Shown here in pieces: positions 1 to 8,740 of a stretch of 49,679 nt of DNA (position 1 is the first letter of the stretch; each line of letters opens with the position of its first letter). This DNA comes from a virus, in the IMG/VR virus record IMGVR_UViG_3300036799_000033, positions 1 to 49,679 of that record; one strand, 5' to 3'. The translations under genes and the position numbers were made by a program. Below the pieces are notes generated by a model. It did no database searches, was not told where the DNA came from, and worked only from the letters and a program-made list of their open reading frames with translations.

Positions 1-127
1 TGATATTTCCCTGTTCTGTCTCTCGCTTGACCGCGCGGGTTCGGGCGTAGTCAGTGGCGATCCTCTGCGCGGCGAAGTCAGGCATCAGCAGATCGCCAGG
101 GGCAAGCTTCTCAGCCGCTTTCTTCCC
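1..127. repeat. Terminal direct repeat marking circular contig closure (left copy)
   Basis: The first 127 bases are identical to the last 127 (49553-49679). The length of exactly 127, a common maximum assembly k-mer, suggests an assembly overlap rather than a biological terminal repeat. The genome is therefore circular in the assembly (circularly permuted, or the physical ends were joined), with 49,552 unique bases. Confidence 0.95.
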
Positions 128-982
128 TTCGGTGATAAGCTGCTCCAGGCTTTTGCCGGAGTCCGGGTCCCCAGCACCAAGCTGAGCGGAGATATTCCTC
201 GCGCCGGTGGTCCGAGTCTGTGACTGAACAACCTTCTCTACACGATCGGCGTCCCTAGCGTCAAGCTGTGGACGGAACTTCTCCAACAGTGCCTGGGCTT
301 GGAAGGGATCGGTGCGGGATAATCCTATGATCTGTTGCGCCCTAGCGGTGGAAACATTCGCCGTTACATTCCGCTTGATCGTCTCATCATCCTGCCCATG
401 CATAGCACCCTGCTGCATGGTCTGTTCGCGGATTTGATCCACACCGGATTCGAATAGTCTTTGATCTTTTGGATTCTGGAAGATATCATTGAAGGTATTA
501 TCAACCCGCGCCTGGGAGACCCCGGTTAGCCATTTCTTATTCTCCGTCGCCGCGTGACCAGCGCCGTTGAACATACTCCTCGCCATAACCGATCGAGTTT
601 CGGTATCGTAAAGCTTCTGCACCATAGGATTGGTAACGCCGCCACGGATATCATCCCGGGTCTTTTGAAGGTCTTGGTAATACTTCGGCAGCGCGTCTCG
701 GGCGTCCTTCCCTTCCAGGGTAGAATACTGCGCGTGGAGTTCGCCAGCCTTTATCGAATACTGCGTTGCGGCGTCATCTGCCTCGGCTCGGTTAATCAGG
801 TCCTGCATTGCCACGGCGCGCTTGAACAACTCATCGCCAGCCCCGGCGACTTTTTCGCCAAGGTGTTCTGTAGCGCGGGCGACGTTCACCCCGAAGGTAT
901 CGGGGTTGGTGGGGATATTCAGCCGTGGAGTGGGGATATCGCTCGCTGCGGCGGGGACGGGGTTGTAAGGGACCTGGGGCAT
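1..982 (-). CDS. Internal virion protein, T7 gp15-like position (N-terminal part, crosses contig junction)
   Basis: The frame opens at an ATG at 982 (protein start MPQVPYNPVPAAASDIP) and stays open to base 1. Because the contig is circular it continues at 49552 and stops at 48786, giving 582 aa. The visible part is Ala/Gln/Asp-rich and predominantly helical, without transmembrane segments or a recognisable catalytic motif. It lies between a gp14-sized gene and a giant gp16-like gene, the same order as T7 genes 14-15-16. The likely role is a structural component of the ejectosome that enters the host envelope with the DNA. The assignment rests on position and size, not on a recognised domain. 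The next upstream gene stops only four bases away, so the two are probably co-translated. Confidence 0.75.
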   Translation of the reverse strand, partial: MPQVPYNPVPAAASDIPTPRLNIPTNPDTFGVNVARATEHLGEKVAGAGDELFKRAVAMQDLINRAEADDAATQYSIKAGELHAQYSTLEGKDARDALPKYYQDLQKTRDDIRGGVTNPMVQKLYDTETRSVMARSMFNGAGHAATENKKWLTGVSQARVDNTFNDIFQNPKDQRLFESGVDQIREQTMQQGAMHGQDDETIKRNVTANVSTARAQQIIGLSRTDPFQAQALLEKFRPQLDARDADRVEKVVQSQTRTTGARNISAQLGAGDPDSGKSLEQLITEGKKAAEKLAPGDLLMPDFAAQRIATDYARTRAVKRETEQGNI

Positions 983-985
983 GGC

Positions 986-1549
986 CTAGCTTAACATTGT
1001 GATTGATTGATCGCCAGAGCCAAAGTTCTGCGAGAAGGTTGACCACTTGCTCGCTACTGATCCGGCGGTGCCGAGTAAGGTCCCGGTTGCAGATATTGCC
1101 CCAGCCTTAGCCGAGTTCTTCCCTGCCATGATATCCAGCTGAGATTTAGTCTCCTCTTGATAAGCCTCCACGCCGTATCCATAAGCTGTCTTCGCAGCCC
1201 CTGCCCGAATCACCGCTTGGTCTTCCTGGCCGATCTCATGCTCGGATGCCCGAACATCCATAGCCGATCCGGAGCCTACGTCCAAGTTCCCCGCCCCTTG
1301 CTGGGCCTTGGTCTTGCCTTCTTGGAACCGTTCGGTAAGGCCAGCTACCTGCGCCTTAGACTCCCCAGCCTGGAGTGCGTAGTCAGCGTTTTGCTTTGCA
1401 ATCTGCTGGTTGGCCAACGCCACCCCAGATTGGTAATTATACATCTGCTGCTGGGCCTTGCCTGAGGAATAGGCTCCATAGGCAGAAACCCCGCCGCCGA
1501 TAGCGGTAGCGGTCATTCCAATAACAGCTAGCGTGACTGGATCAGCCAT
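986..1549 (-). CDS. Internal virion protein, T7 gp14-like
   Basis: 187 aa starting MADPVTLAVIGMTATAIGGG. The start at 1549 is preferred over an in-frame ATG at 1597 because AGGAGAAAGG sits directly upstream of it. The N-terminus has a hydrophobic Ala/Gly-rich stretch (about residues 3-25). An Ala/Gln-rich helical middle follows (NYQSGVALANQQIAKQNADY), and the C-terminus is again Ala/Gly-rich and amphipathic. This architecture and length match the gp14 class of podoviral internal proteins, which insert in the outer membrane on ejection. It overlaps the upstream gp13-like gene by 8 nt and lies just before the gp15-like gene. Family assignment is from layout and composition. Confidence 0.75.
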   Translation of the reverse strand: MADPVTLAVIGMTATAIGGGVSAYGAYSSGKAQQQMYNYQSGVALANQQIAKQNADYALQAGESKAQVAGLTERFQEGKTKAQQGAGNLDVGSGSAMDVRASEHEIGQEDQAVIRAGAAKTAYGYGVEAYQEETKSQLDIMAGKNSAKAGAISATGTLLGTAGSVASKWSTFSQNFGSGDQSITMLS

Positions 1550-1967
1550 CCTTTCTCCTGATCTGGAACGGCAAGCATCCCCCAATCGGCTCGTCAAACC
1601 GCGCCCCCAGCCAGCTGAGCCATTTCAATCCCTTGGTATTAGCAACCTGACAATGGCCGTGGATAGACTCATACCGATCCAACAACTCCCCCAACCACAT
1701 TTGCGAATGGCGAACGAATAGAAACTGATGCTTATCCACCAGATCGGTGTTAATCATCCAGAGGTAGGCTCGGTTGGAGAGGATCGACGGGGGGATCAGT
1801 CCGCAGATGCAGGCGATCTCAGTGTTCCAGAATCCCACCCAAGTCTCTGAGGACGAAGCCATATACCCACTGAGAACCGCATTCGCATCTGGATCATCCC
1901 TCACCGGCGAGTTTCGAATCACCTCCGCAATATCCACCGCGGCATTCTTGTGAATCTCCACCGTCAT
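1542..1967 (-). CDS. gp13-like / DUF2833 virion-associated protein (acetyltransferase-fold)
   Basis: 141 aa beginning MTVEIHKNAAVDIAEVIRNS. The segment SSETWVGFWNTEIACICGLI, followed by a LWMINTDLVDKHQFLFVRHS stretch, resembles the GNAT-like fold of the DUF2833/T7 gp13 family, a protein required for correct assembly of the internal core. It overlaps the upstream tail-tube gene by 4 nt and the downstream gp14-like gene by 8 nt, as expected for translational coupling. No acetyl-CoA site can be confirmed by eye, so enzymatic activity is not claimed. The position between the gp12-like and gp14-like genes supports the gp13 assignment. Confidence 0.7.
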   Translation of the reverse strand: MTVEIHKNAAVDIAEVIRNSPVRDDPDANAVLSGYMASSSETWVGFWNTEIACICGLIPPSILSNRAYLWMINTDLVDKHQFLFVRHSQMWLGELLDRYESIHGHCQVANTKGLKWLSWLGARFDEPIGGCLPFQIRRKDG

Positions 1968-4606
1968 CGTCCGGTGTCCTTAGTATCGCCAATGGAAATC
2001 TCTGGCACAACACCTAGGACCGTCGCCGGGAGCGGATTATCCTGCTGCAAGCAAATCTGCCCTTCCACATCCCAGCTTGGGTCCATCACCACCCGCTCCT
2101 GACCGGTGATAAGTGGGATAGGATCACCAAGGATGGTGCTGGGAGATAGTTCCTTAATCGCCACCAAGACATCCTCCGCGAAGGTAGACCCTGCTTTTAG
2201 CCCTCGGGTGTTAACACAGAGAACCGTCAGGGCCGAGATACTCTTCCGCTTGCCTTGGATAGTCCCATCGCTCCCGTTGATATCCAACGGCATTGTCTGA
2301 AGCTGTGCCTGGAAACCTAGCCCGACTGTAACCAAACTGGCCGGATTGTCAAGGGTGATAGAGCCGTTGGTGACTACTTGGGGATCAATCACCCCGCCAT
2401 CGGCGAGGATAGAGACGGTTTGACCTTCGAGGTAATCCAGACCAAAGAGAGTGGAGAACTTCGGCGCGATAGACCATTGCCCTGGCGCTGCCGGGGATGG
2501 TTGTTGGTTTGGATCGTTGGGGATCGTTACCGAAGGCGATGCTGTCCAAGTGGCACGGATTTGGAATGGGGAGATATAGTCAGTAATGGTCGCTATCCCT
2601 CCACCCATCCGCAGGATAGAACCAACCTGACTAGTGCCGAAGTCGGTGGAGGTAGAAGCGAACAATGTCGAACCACGAGAAGAATCAGCAGAGAGGGTAC
2701 CGTTGAATGTGGACAAGGCCGACTGTATTCCACAATCCACACACCAAGCGGATTCTGCATTGGCGGTGATGTAGGGAATGGGAAGGTTGGTATTGGCTTC
2801 GCGATTCTGATTCGAGTAGGTAAAGGTTCGATCGGCGAACCGTTCGATCATGTAGACCCAGCGGCCGCTGATGGATCGCTGGACCAGAACATAAACCGCG
2901 TCAACTTGATTCTCCGTCACCGCGCAGACGGATTTGAATAGACCGAGGGTGTCGGAATGGGACCAACCGAAGATTTCCTGGTCCTTAACCATAGTCAGCG
3001 TTAGTAGGATTCCATCCTCCCGCACCGCCCAGATAGTCTTGAAAGGCTCTTCAGCGTAGGCCCATTGGGAGATTGAATGGCCGAAGAATAGATGGTTGGA
3101 TAGAACCGAGATATCCGTCCCGGTGTAGATATTGGCGTAGATATTATAACTAAGGTCCCGAACCGTGGACCCCTTCGCCTGGACATAAATCACATCATAG
3201 TTCACAACGATTGGCGGAACATCGCTCGCGCCGTTGTATGCCTGGGGAGTGGCGGTGGCGTTAGCCGGAGTAATCGCAGAGACACTCGCCGCGCCGTTCC
3301 CACTCCCAATCTGCCAAGCACCCTTACTCGTCAGCGCAATCAATCCCCCAGGCATAGGGAGTAGGGATTTAATCGAATTCACCTCCAGGGATACTATCGT
3401 CCCGGTAATCGCATCATCATCTTGGATTGGGGAGGAAACGTTGAAGTTGTAGAACAACCCCGGCTGAGACATCCAGAAGGTTGTTGGGTCCACAGCCGAT
3501 CCGCCAAAGCTGAGGCGTTGTTGGAAGTAGCAAACTGAGATCGGGTTGTTACCAGCGAATGGGTTCCTGGGTATTGGCGGAGAGATAGAGAAGTCGGGCA
3601 GGATCTTCGAGTTGATAAACGTAGTGCCAGTGCAGGAGCCAATGAAACCGAACTGAGCACCAACGGGAATTCCCGCGGTGTAGCTTCGTTCCGCCATGTA
3701 GACGTTGTAACCTACTGCCCCAGCGGAGCCAGTCCAGGTGATGGTGATGGTTTCTGCAACAGCGTAGATATCCGCAGAGGCCGCGAGGTTGGAGACATTC
3801 GATACCAACGATTCTTGGCCAAAGCCATCCACCGCAGTCACAGCGAAGGCGTAGTTGGTAGTTCCACCAGCGGAGCAGACAGAGCCAAGGCCGGTCGGCG
3901 GTGAGATTGAAGTGCCGAAGGTGATAGGAGTAAAGTTCCAATTCGTTGGCGAAGCTGAGGCAAGGTTATACGGAACATAGCTCGGGTGGGTGATCGTCAT
4001 CACGCTAGCCGATTGAACAAATTTCAACAGCTGAAGATCGGCCGCAGCGTATGGGGAGACAATGGTGTAAACCCGCGCAGCCGTTCCACCGCTAGCCCAG
4101 ACATCGTAGGTGGCGGTGTTGACGGTATCGCCATTCACGTCGAACAAGGTAAGGTTTGCCCCGATAACCTGTGGGGCGAAGAACCTCCCATCCAACTGTG
4201 GGACCCCTGTCCCAGTGATGAATATCCAATCGCCGGTCGCCCAGGGATTCCCTGGAACTGATACAACACCAGGGTTGGCATTGGTAATCGCAGTGATTGC
4301 CAACGCGGTTTCCAGAACCGAACCGTTGTGGGATATAAATCGACAATAGTGGTCGCCAAACTCGATCACGTAGGATACTGTGGAGGAGAACTGGTAGGAG
4401 ATCAGTCTAGGAGGAAATGGTCCGGTATCCCTCGCCTGGATTACAAACCGGGTTCCTGTCCTAGTGCTGGCCCCGGAGCGGTAGTCAACGAAGAAATTCC
4501 TCATCAACGCAGCGGCGGAGTGATACTTAGCCAAATCTGTCCTAGCAAACATTGAGGGAGCAAGCTCCCCAGCAGAGAATGATGTTTGGATTACATTATC
4601 TGACAT
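1964..4606 (-). CDS. Tail tubular protein B (gp12-like tail nozzle)
   Basis: 880 aa. The start at 4606 overlaps the preceding stop as TAATG. An upstream in-frame ATG at 4633 lies inside the previous gene and is less likely. The N-terminus (QTSFSAGELAPSMFARTDLA, then about residues 25-55 with RNFFVDYRSGASTRTGTRFV) is the hallmark of podoviral nozzle proteins, whose usual form is a GELSP segment followed by a D-x-A-x-Y and RPGT stretch. The remainder is beta-rich and Gly/Ser/Thr-rich, including a fibronectin-like segment near 240-310 (VTAVDGFGQESLVSNVSN). Its length is close to T7 gp12 (about 794 aa) with some extra sequence. It forms the distal tail tube below the gp11-like ring. Confidence 0.9.
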   Translation of the reverse strand: MSDNVIQTSFSAGELAPSMFARTDLAKYHSAAALMRNFFVDYRSGASTRTGTRFVIQARDTGPFPPRLISYQFSSTVSYVIEFGDHYCRFISHNGSVLETALAITAITNANPGVVSVPGNPWATGDWIFITGTGVPQLDGRFFAPQVIGANLTLFDVNGDTVNTATYDVWASGGTAARVYTIVSPYAAADLQLLKFVQSASVMTITHPSYVPYNLASASPTNWNFTPITFGTSISPPTGLGSVCSAGGTTNYAFAVTAVDGFGQESLVSNVSNLAASADIYAVAETITITWTGSAGAVGYNVYMAERSYTAGIPVGAQFGFIGSCTGTTFINSKILPDFSISPPIPRNPFAGNNPISVCYFQQRLSFGGSAVDPTTFWMSQPGLFYNFNVSSPIQDDDAITGTIVSLEVNSIKSLLPMPGGLIALTSKGAWQIGSGNGAASVSAITPANATATPQAYNGASDVPPIVVNYDVIYVQAKGSTVRDLSYNIYANIYTGTDISVLSNHLFFGHSISQWAYAEEPFKTIWAVREDGILLTLTMVKDQEIFGWSHSDTLGLFKSVCAVTENQVDAVYVLVQRSISGRWVYMIERFADRTFTYSNQNREANTNLPIPYITANAESAWCVDCGIQSALSTFNGTLSADSSRGSTLFASTSTDFGTSQVGSILRMGGGIATITDYISPFQIRATWTASPSVTIPNDPNQQPSPAAPGQWSIAPKFSTLFGLDYLEGQTVSILADGGVIDPQVVTNGSITLDNPASLVTVGLGFQAQLQTMPLDINGSDGTIQGKRKSISALTVLCVNTRGLKAGSTFAEDVLVAIKELSPSTILGDPIPLITGQERVVMDPSWDVEGQICLQQDNPLPATVLGVVPEISIGDTKDTGR

Positions 4607-5430
4607 TAGTAGGTACTGATGAACCCACCCCAATCATAACCAGAGACTAGCCATCCCCCCGGTCCCCACTGACCACCGGAGATAAAGTCGATCCCCCTGG
4701 TCCTGATCCAATCCGGGGTTACATCGTTAATAGTCAACCCCTCATTCCCATCGCCAGCGCGCGCGGTTTGTATATACCCGTTGGCCTCGCTGATCTTGAT
4801 ATTGGCAAGGCCTTTATCTCCGGTGAGGGCGAAGACCAGCCTCGCTGCTAACACCGCCACCCAAGCCTGGATCAACTGCTGATCCATCACATTCGGATCA
4901 CTGACATCCTTAACGTAGCAGAGGATTGCCTGTTCTTGGTTGGTCAGGATTACCCTGGTGTCCGATCCAACATTCGCCGGGAGTCCATCTGTCCCAATCT
5001 GATCTATCGCGACTTGGAACTTTACCGGCGGTCCATTCCAGAACTGCGGTGCACCGCCAGTCACCGCGGTGGTGATGGGGACTCCATTGGAGAACCCGGT
5101 AGAGAACTGAGGGACGATAAACACCGCCCGAACGCAATCGACAGGGTAGGCGTATTCATAGGACCAAGGTGGGGCAGGGATACCCTTCTGCCAAACATTC
5201 ATTCCAGTCGCCGGATTCTCTGGAGTCCCTGGCGCGGCGCAGATCAAGGCGAGGTTGTTGTAATTCCGCGCACAGTTCCAAGGGGCCAAGCGGAGGATTT
5301 CCTCTCGACAAGGTGTAATCAACAACCTCGCCTGCTTGGCCTCGTTAGAATTCTCCTCCAACGAAGCTATCTGCGACCGAGTGCCGATCGCAGATAGGGC
5401 TCTGTTGGCGATGTCTACATCAGAAGGCAT
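4606..5430 (-). CDS. Tail tubular protein A (gp11-like head-tail adaptor)
   Basis: 274 aa. The first 70 residues (MPSDVDIANRALSAIGTRSQ, then SNEAKQARLLITPCREEILR and LAPWNCARN) match the gp11 adaptor family, in which N-x-AL-x-x-IG, an R-x-x-LR turn and a PW-x-A motif are characteristic. These proteins form a dodecameric ring under the portal and connect it to the gp12-like nozzle. T7 gp11 is about 196 aa, so this version carries additional C-terminal sequence, as many gp11 relatives from non-enterobacterial phages do. It is followed directly by the nozzle gene with a TAATG junction. Confidence 0.92.
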   Translation of the reverse strand: MPSDVDIANRALSAIGTRSQIASLEENSNEAKQARLLITPCREEILRLAPWNCARNYNNLALICAAPGTPENPATGMNVWQKGIPAPPWSYEYAYPVDCVRAVFIVPQFSTGFSNGVPITTAVTGGAPQFWNGPPVKFQVAIDQIGTDGLPANVGSDTRVILTNQEQAILCYVKDVSDPNVMDQQLIQAWVAVLAARLVFALTGDKGLANIKISEANGYIQTARAGDGNEGLTINDVTPDWIRTRGIDFISGGQWGPGGWLVSGYDWGGFISTY

Positions 5431-5433
5431 TGA

Positions 5434-5631
5434 TTAGTATTTGCCCTGCGTTCCGCAGACGCCGATGTTAGTCCCATGTAGGCCGGGGGTTTTAGCATCA
5501 CCAATGTTTGATGGGCCTTTAGGCGGGTCGTATGGAATCGGCTTGACCTCCATCTGGCCGCCATTGGTAGCGCGGGGAGCTTGTGGAGAAGGGGAGTCTT
5601 TCCCAAACTCGGAGAGGATATCTCTGGGCAT
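5434..5631 (-). CDS. Small hypothetical phage protein (65 aa)
   Basis: 65 aa, starting MPRDILSEFGKDSPSPQAPR, hydrophilic and rich in Pro and Gly, with no domain I recognise. It begins inside the stop codon of the upstream gene (TAATG at 5631) and ends three bases before the tail tubular A start, so the spacing supports a genuine translated gene in the structural operon. Low-complexity proline-rich proteins of this size are common between head and tail genes. No function is assigned. Confidence 0.65.
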   Translation of the reverse strand: MPRDILSEFGKDSPSPQAPRATNGGQMEVKPIPYDPPKGPSNIGDAKTPGLHGTNIGVCGTQGKY

Positions 5632-5927
5632 TAGATTTTCCTTTCGACCACAGTGGGATTCTCAGGCGGGGGGATCAAAGCAGGCTCTACGACCTTAGCT
5701 TCCTTGGCCTGCGCTTCCCGCTTGGCCTCGGCTTCAGCGGATGCCTTGGCTCTAGCCCGAGCCTCTTCCATCATCCGCTCATCAAGCTCAACCGCCGCTT
5801 CCTCTGCGGTCCCTACAAGCTCTGCCATCGCCAAGTCATGCAATGGCTTCAGCTTCGGATACTTGTTCGGGTTTGCTTCCGAGATAACATGCAGAAGCAG
5901 TGCCGCTCTATCGAAACTTAGGCTCAT
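5631..5927 (-). CDS. Hypothetical protein with charged helical tail (98 aa)
   Basis: 98 aa beginning MSLSFDRAALLLHVISEANP. The N-terminal half (to about residue 48) looks like a small helical domain. Residues about 50-80 are an Ala/Glu/Arg/Lys repeat (MMEEARARAKASAEAEAKRE) typical of a long solvent-exposed helix or coiled coil. The end is Pro-rich. It overlaps the upstream gene by ATGA (5924-5927) and the downstream gene by TAATG. I do not recognise the family. Confidence 0.65.
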   Translation of the reverse strand: MSLSFDRAALLLHVISEANPNKYPKLKPLHDLAMAELVGTAEEAAVELDERMMEEARARAKASAEAEAKREAQAKEAKVVEPALIPPPENPTVVERKI

Positions 5928-6130
5928 TTGTGTCTCCCTTGCGATCCTGAATGATGTTGCTGAGTGCCGGTTGTTGGAGCTTTGAATCCTCGTCCAGCCC
6001 CCATCGGCTCCGCTGCTTTGGCTGGGCCAATATGGGTTCCGATCTGTGCTACCCCACCGGGGTTAATCGCGTGAGGTTTCGGTTCCACCTTCACCGCGGT
6101 TACTGTCGTTTTCCCGCTTCCTTGTCTCAT
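5924..6130 (-). CDS. Small hypothetical protein (68 aa), Gly/Pro/His-rich
   Basis: 68 aa starting MRQGSGKTTVTAVKVEPKPH. A strong ribosome binding site (AAGGAG) lies about 8 nt before the ATG at 6130, inside the coding region of the upstream gene. The two genes overlap by 68 nt in different frames. The protein is basic, Gly/Pro-rich and probably disordered, ending in a His/Gln/Lys-rich tail. No function is recognised. The good ribosome binding site and the ATGA junction with the next gene are the main evidence that it is real. Confidence 0.6.
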   Translation of the reverse strand: MRQGSGKTTVTAVKVEPKPHAINPGGVAQIGTHIGPAKAAEPMGAGRGFKAPTTGTQQHHSGSQGRHK

Positions 6131-6287
6131 CAGCTTGCTCCTTTCTAACGATCTGCATAAATAATCCGTAGGCCCGATCGTACTCAGCGCCTAAGGTCTG
6201 CCCCCGAGAGATTCCGCCAGCGGCATCCTTCGAATCCATAATCGAGATCAGGCTGGCGAGGTAAGATGCGAGATCGGCTTTGTCCAT
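6063..6287 (-). CDS. Small hypothetical helical protein (74 aa)
   Basis: 74 aa starting MDKADLASYLASLISIMDSK, with AGGAAGGAAC just upstream of the ATG at 6287. Residues 1-50 look like two amphipathic helices (ASYLASLISIMDSKDAA and EYDRAYGLFMQIVRKEQ), followed by a charged tail (DETRKRENDSNRGEGG). The tail region overlaps the next gene by 68 nt. It follows the large tailspike gene by 8 nt and may be an assembly or regulatory factor of the tail region, but nothing in the sequence identifies it. Confidence 0.6.
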   Translation of the reverse strand: MDKADLASYLASLISIMDSKDAAGGISRGQTLGAEYDRAYGLFMQIVRKEQADETRKRENDSNRGEGGTETSRD

Positions 6288-6295
6288 GTTCCTTC

Positions 6296-8740
6296 CTAAT
6301 GCAGATTGCCGGTGGTAGTCGTGTGCGTGCCAGTAGCAGTGATGGAATTAGCCAGCGTCGCGCCGTTAGTCTGATTGTTGGTCACGATGAAGTAATCGGC
6401 CGCGCCAACAATGCTATAGCACTGATTGATCGGGCCCGCGAGCGTACCAGCCGGCCCGCAGATGTTATTCGAGAAATTGAAGCTGCTGCCAGGGGTGATG
6501 AAGGCGGTCTGGTTCAAGCCCTGGTACGATCCATTGGTGAAGACGCCGTTAATGTTTCCAGTCGGCTGGATATCCCAACCGTAACTGCCATTAACTAGGT
6601 AGTCGTTGACCGATTTAATACCGCCGCTGCCAGATGACCCCCAAGACGTTCCAACATTGACGATTGCGCAGTTAGTGATCCAGCAGCCCTCAAACAAGTT
6701 CATTGAGCTACGGAATTCATTGCCCTTATCCAGAAGGGCCGCGCCCAGATATCCCTGGAAATTGGAATTGCTGACCGCGAACAGCGTCGGGTCCACCGAT
6801 GCATTGTCGTTGGTCATCGCTAACCCGTAAGTGTAGGAGTTAGACAGCACGTCCAGCTGCTCCGCGAACGTCTGATTGCAACCGCCGTCGCACTGTACGC
6901 CGTAATATGGAAAAGGGCTAAACAATTGCGCCGTAGCCGTGCCGTCGGTGATGTTGACAAGCCACGGTTTAACGGTCGGGGCGCTGCCACCCGTCGTGCC
7001 GCCGACCGTGTAGCGGATGTAGTAAGCGCCGCTAACAAAAAGGATATCGCCAGCACTGACCGTCGCACCCGCCGACCAGTTTGAGAAGGCCGTGGTGGCT
7101 CCGAAAGAGGAGCCGGGGTTTGGCATGTCTTGGTCGATTTTGACCCGCTTCAAATACCCACCGCATAGGCCGGACGTGCAGCCGATATAGACGCCCGCTC
7201 CGTAAGCGTAGCTGACGAGGGTGTTCGAAATAATTATGTCGCCGCACCCGACGCCACATTTAATGCCATAGTAACCCCCGAGAACAATCGCGTCGTCAAT
7301 GAGGCACTGCACGCAATGTGACAAATCCAGCGTCGGATTAGATACCGGTAATGTATCCGTTGATGCGGCCCCGTAGCCGAGCAGCTGCATGTGCTGGAGG
7401 CCGGAATTGCCCCCCTGAAGCGCCAGCAGCGTGATGTTATGGCCGCATGCCGACAGCACCGACCCGTTGACGCCGGTTCCCATGAAGATGATCGACACAT
7501 TAGAATTGGTCGTGACCGTCGAGAAATTGCAGTACGCGCCGCCATGCGGGGGTGGAAAGTAAACGACTCCGGTCGTCAGAATATTTAGTTCATCGACGCA
7601 GGCTTGAATGGCGGCATGGTCATTCGTGACGCCGTCGCCCACCGCCCCCTTAGCCTGAACGTCGCACCACGGCCTGCCGCTGCCGAACAGATTGTCGCCG
7701 GTATATACATTTTTTGCGGCCAGGCTCCCTCCTGTGGAGGACATGACGCCTGACGAGCAAACGACGGTGGTGCCGTCGCACTTGATGGCACCAGCTGTTG
7801 CCGACGGCGATCCGGAAGCGTCCGAAGCTAGTGGCAGGTCACCGGCCAGGATGCCCGACGCGACGTAATTGGTGCCATTGCCGCGAAGGAACGTGCCGGA
7901 CCCGGCAGCGCCGCTAAGGGTAAAGCCGACCGTAGAGTCAATGTGATTATGAGCACTAAAGCCGCCAAATACTTCCAGTACATAGCTGCCGCCGGGCGTA
8001 CCGCGGACGCCGACATTCCTATTGCTGGTATCGAATGTCATTACCGACGTGGTCTTGTCTGCTTTTGTGACTGTTAAAGCCGCTGTAGAATCACTTTGCG
8101 GCGCTAAGACGGAACCCGCTAACGACGTAAATGTGCCGTTACCCAACGTCGGCGTTGTCATCACGCACGATGTGGTTAGACACAATACCGTTCCAGAGCC
8201 AGAGACGGTATATTCACCTAGCACGCCACCGACGTTTCGAAGTACGTTCCCTGACGTGCCACCAATAATAGAAGTAGTACCGACCGTCATTGATGCCGCC
8301 GTAGCGGTGATGGCGCAGGTACTACCAAGCGTACAGTCCACGCCGTTAACAGTGGTGGATGGATTAACTAGATCAGCATTGGTAACAAGCCCAGTCGCGT
8401 TAAAGCTGCCAGTTACAGTTAACCCGGTCGCGGTGGGATTCGTTAGTACACAGGAGATCGTCAAACATAGCGCAGTCCCAGAGCCGGATGAGGTGTACTC
8501 ACCAAGGACCCCGGCGTTGTTGCGGAGGATGTTGCCTGAGGTGCCACCAGTTACGGTAGTGGTGCCAACGGTAATACCTGCGGTAGTGCCTACTGCCCCT
8601 TGTACAAAGGCTGTGCTGGCACAGGCATTAGTTGAGTCTCCTTGTGGCCTAGTCGGGCATTGGGGATTGCTGCGATTTTGGGCATCGGCCGATCCACCAA
8701 GCGCCAGAAGAACGATCGTCGCTAGCAGAAAGGATTTCAT
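6296..8740 (-). CDS. Tailspike-like protein with Sec signal peptide and pectate-lyase-type beta-helix
   Basis: 814 aa. Residues 1-20 (MKSFLLATIVLLALGGSADA, then Q) form a textbook Sec signal peptide with an ADA-Q cleavage site. Two copies of an approximately 50-residue repeat follow (about 55-104 and 152-198), sharing GGTSGN-x-LRN, GVLGEYT and SGSGT motifs typical of phage fibre shafts. Around residues 350-375, AKGAVGDGVTNDHAAIQACV is the classic N-cap of pectate-lyase/GH55-like right-handed beta-helices, and the rest is beta-helical. The protein is unusually rich in paired cysteines (CLTISC, CTLGSTC, CGVGCG, CDGGC), which suits an oxidising compartment. It is coupled to the upstream gene by ATGA. 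A signal peptide is unexpected on a virion spike. It is either an exported depolymerase or surface protein, or a spike with a hydrophobic anchor. Confidence 0.85.
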   Translation of the reverse strand: MKSFLLATIVLLALGGSADAQNRSNPQCPTRPQGDSTNACASTAFVQGAVGTTAGITVGTTTVTGGTSGNILRNNAGVLGEYTSSGSGTALCLTISCVLTNPTATGLTVTGSFNATGLVTNADLVNPSTTVNGVDCTLGSTCAITATAASMTVGTTSIIGGTSGNVLRNVGGVLGEYTVSGSGTVLCLTTSCVMTTPTLGNGTFTSLAGSVLAPQSDSTAALTVTKADKTTSVMTFDTSNRNVGVRGTPGGSYVLEVFGGFSAHNHIDSTVGFTLSGAAGSGTFLRGNGTNYVASGILAGDLPLASDASGSPSATAGAIKCDGTTVVCSSGVMSSTGGSLAAKNVYTGDNLFGSGRPWCDVQAKGAVGDGVTNDHAAIQACVDELNILTTGVVYFPPPHGGAYCNFSTVTTNSNVSIIFMGTGVNGSVLSACGHNITLLALQGGNSGLQHMQLLGYGAASTDTLPVSNPTLDLSHCVQCLIDDAIVLGGYYGIKCGVGCGDIIISNTLVSYAYGAGVYIGCTSGLCGGYLKRVKIDQDMPNPGSSFGATTAFSNWSAGATVSAGDILFVSGAYYIRYTVGGTTGGSAPTVKPWLVNITDGTATAQLFSPFPYYGVQCDGGCNQTFAEQLDVLSNSYTYGLAMTNDNASVDPTLFAVSNSNFQGYLGAALLDKGNEFRSSMNLFEGCWITNCAIVNVGTSWGSSGSGGIKSVNDYLVNGSYGWDIQPTGNINGVFTNGSYQGLNQTAFITPGSSFNFSNNICGPAGTLAGPINQCYSIVGAADYFIVTNNQTNGATLANSITATGTHTTTTGNLH

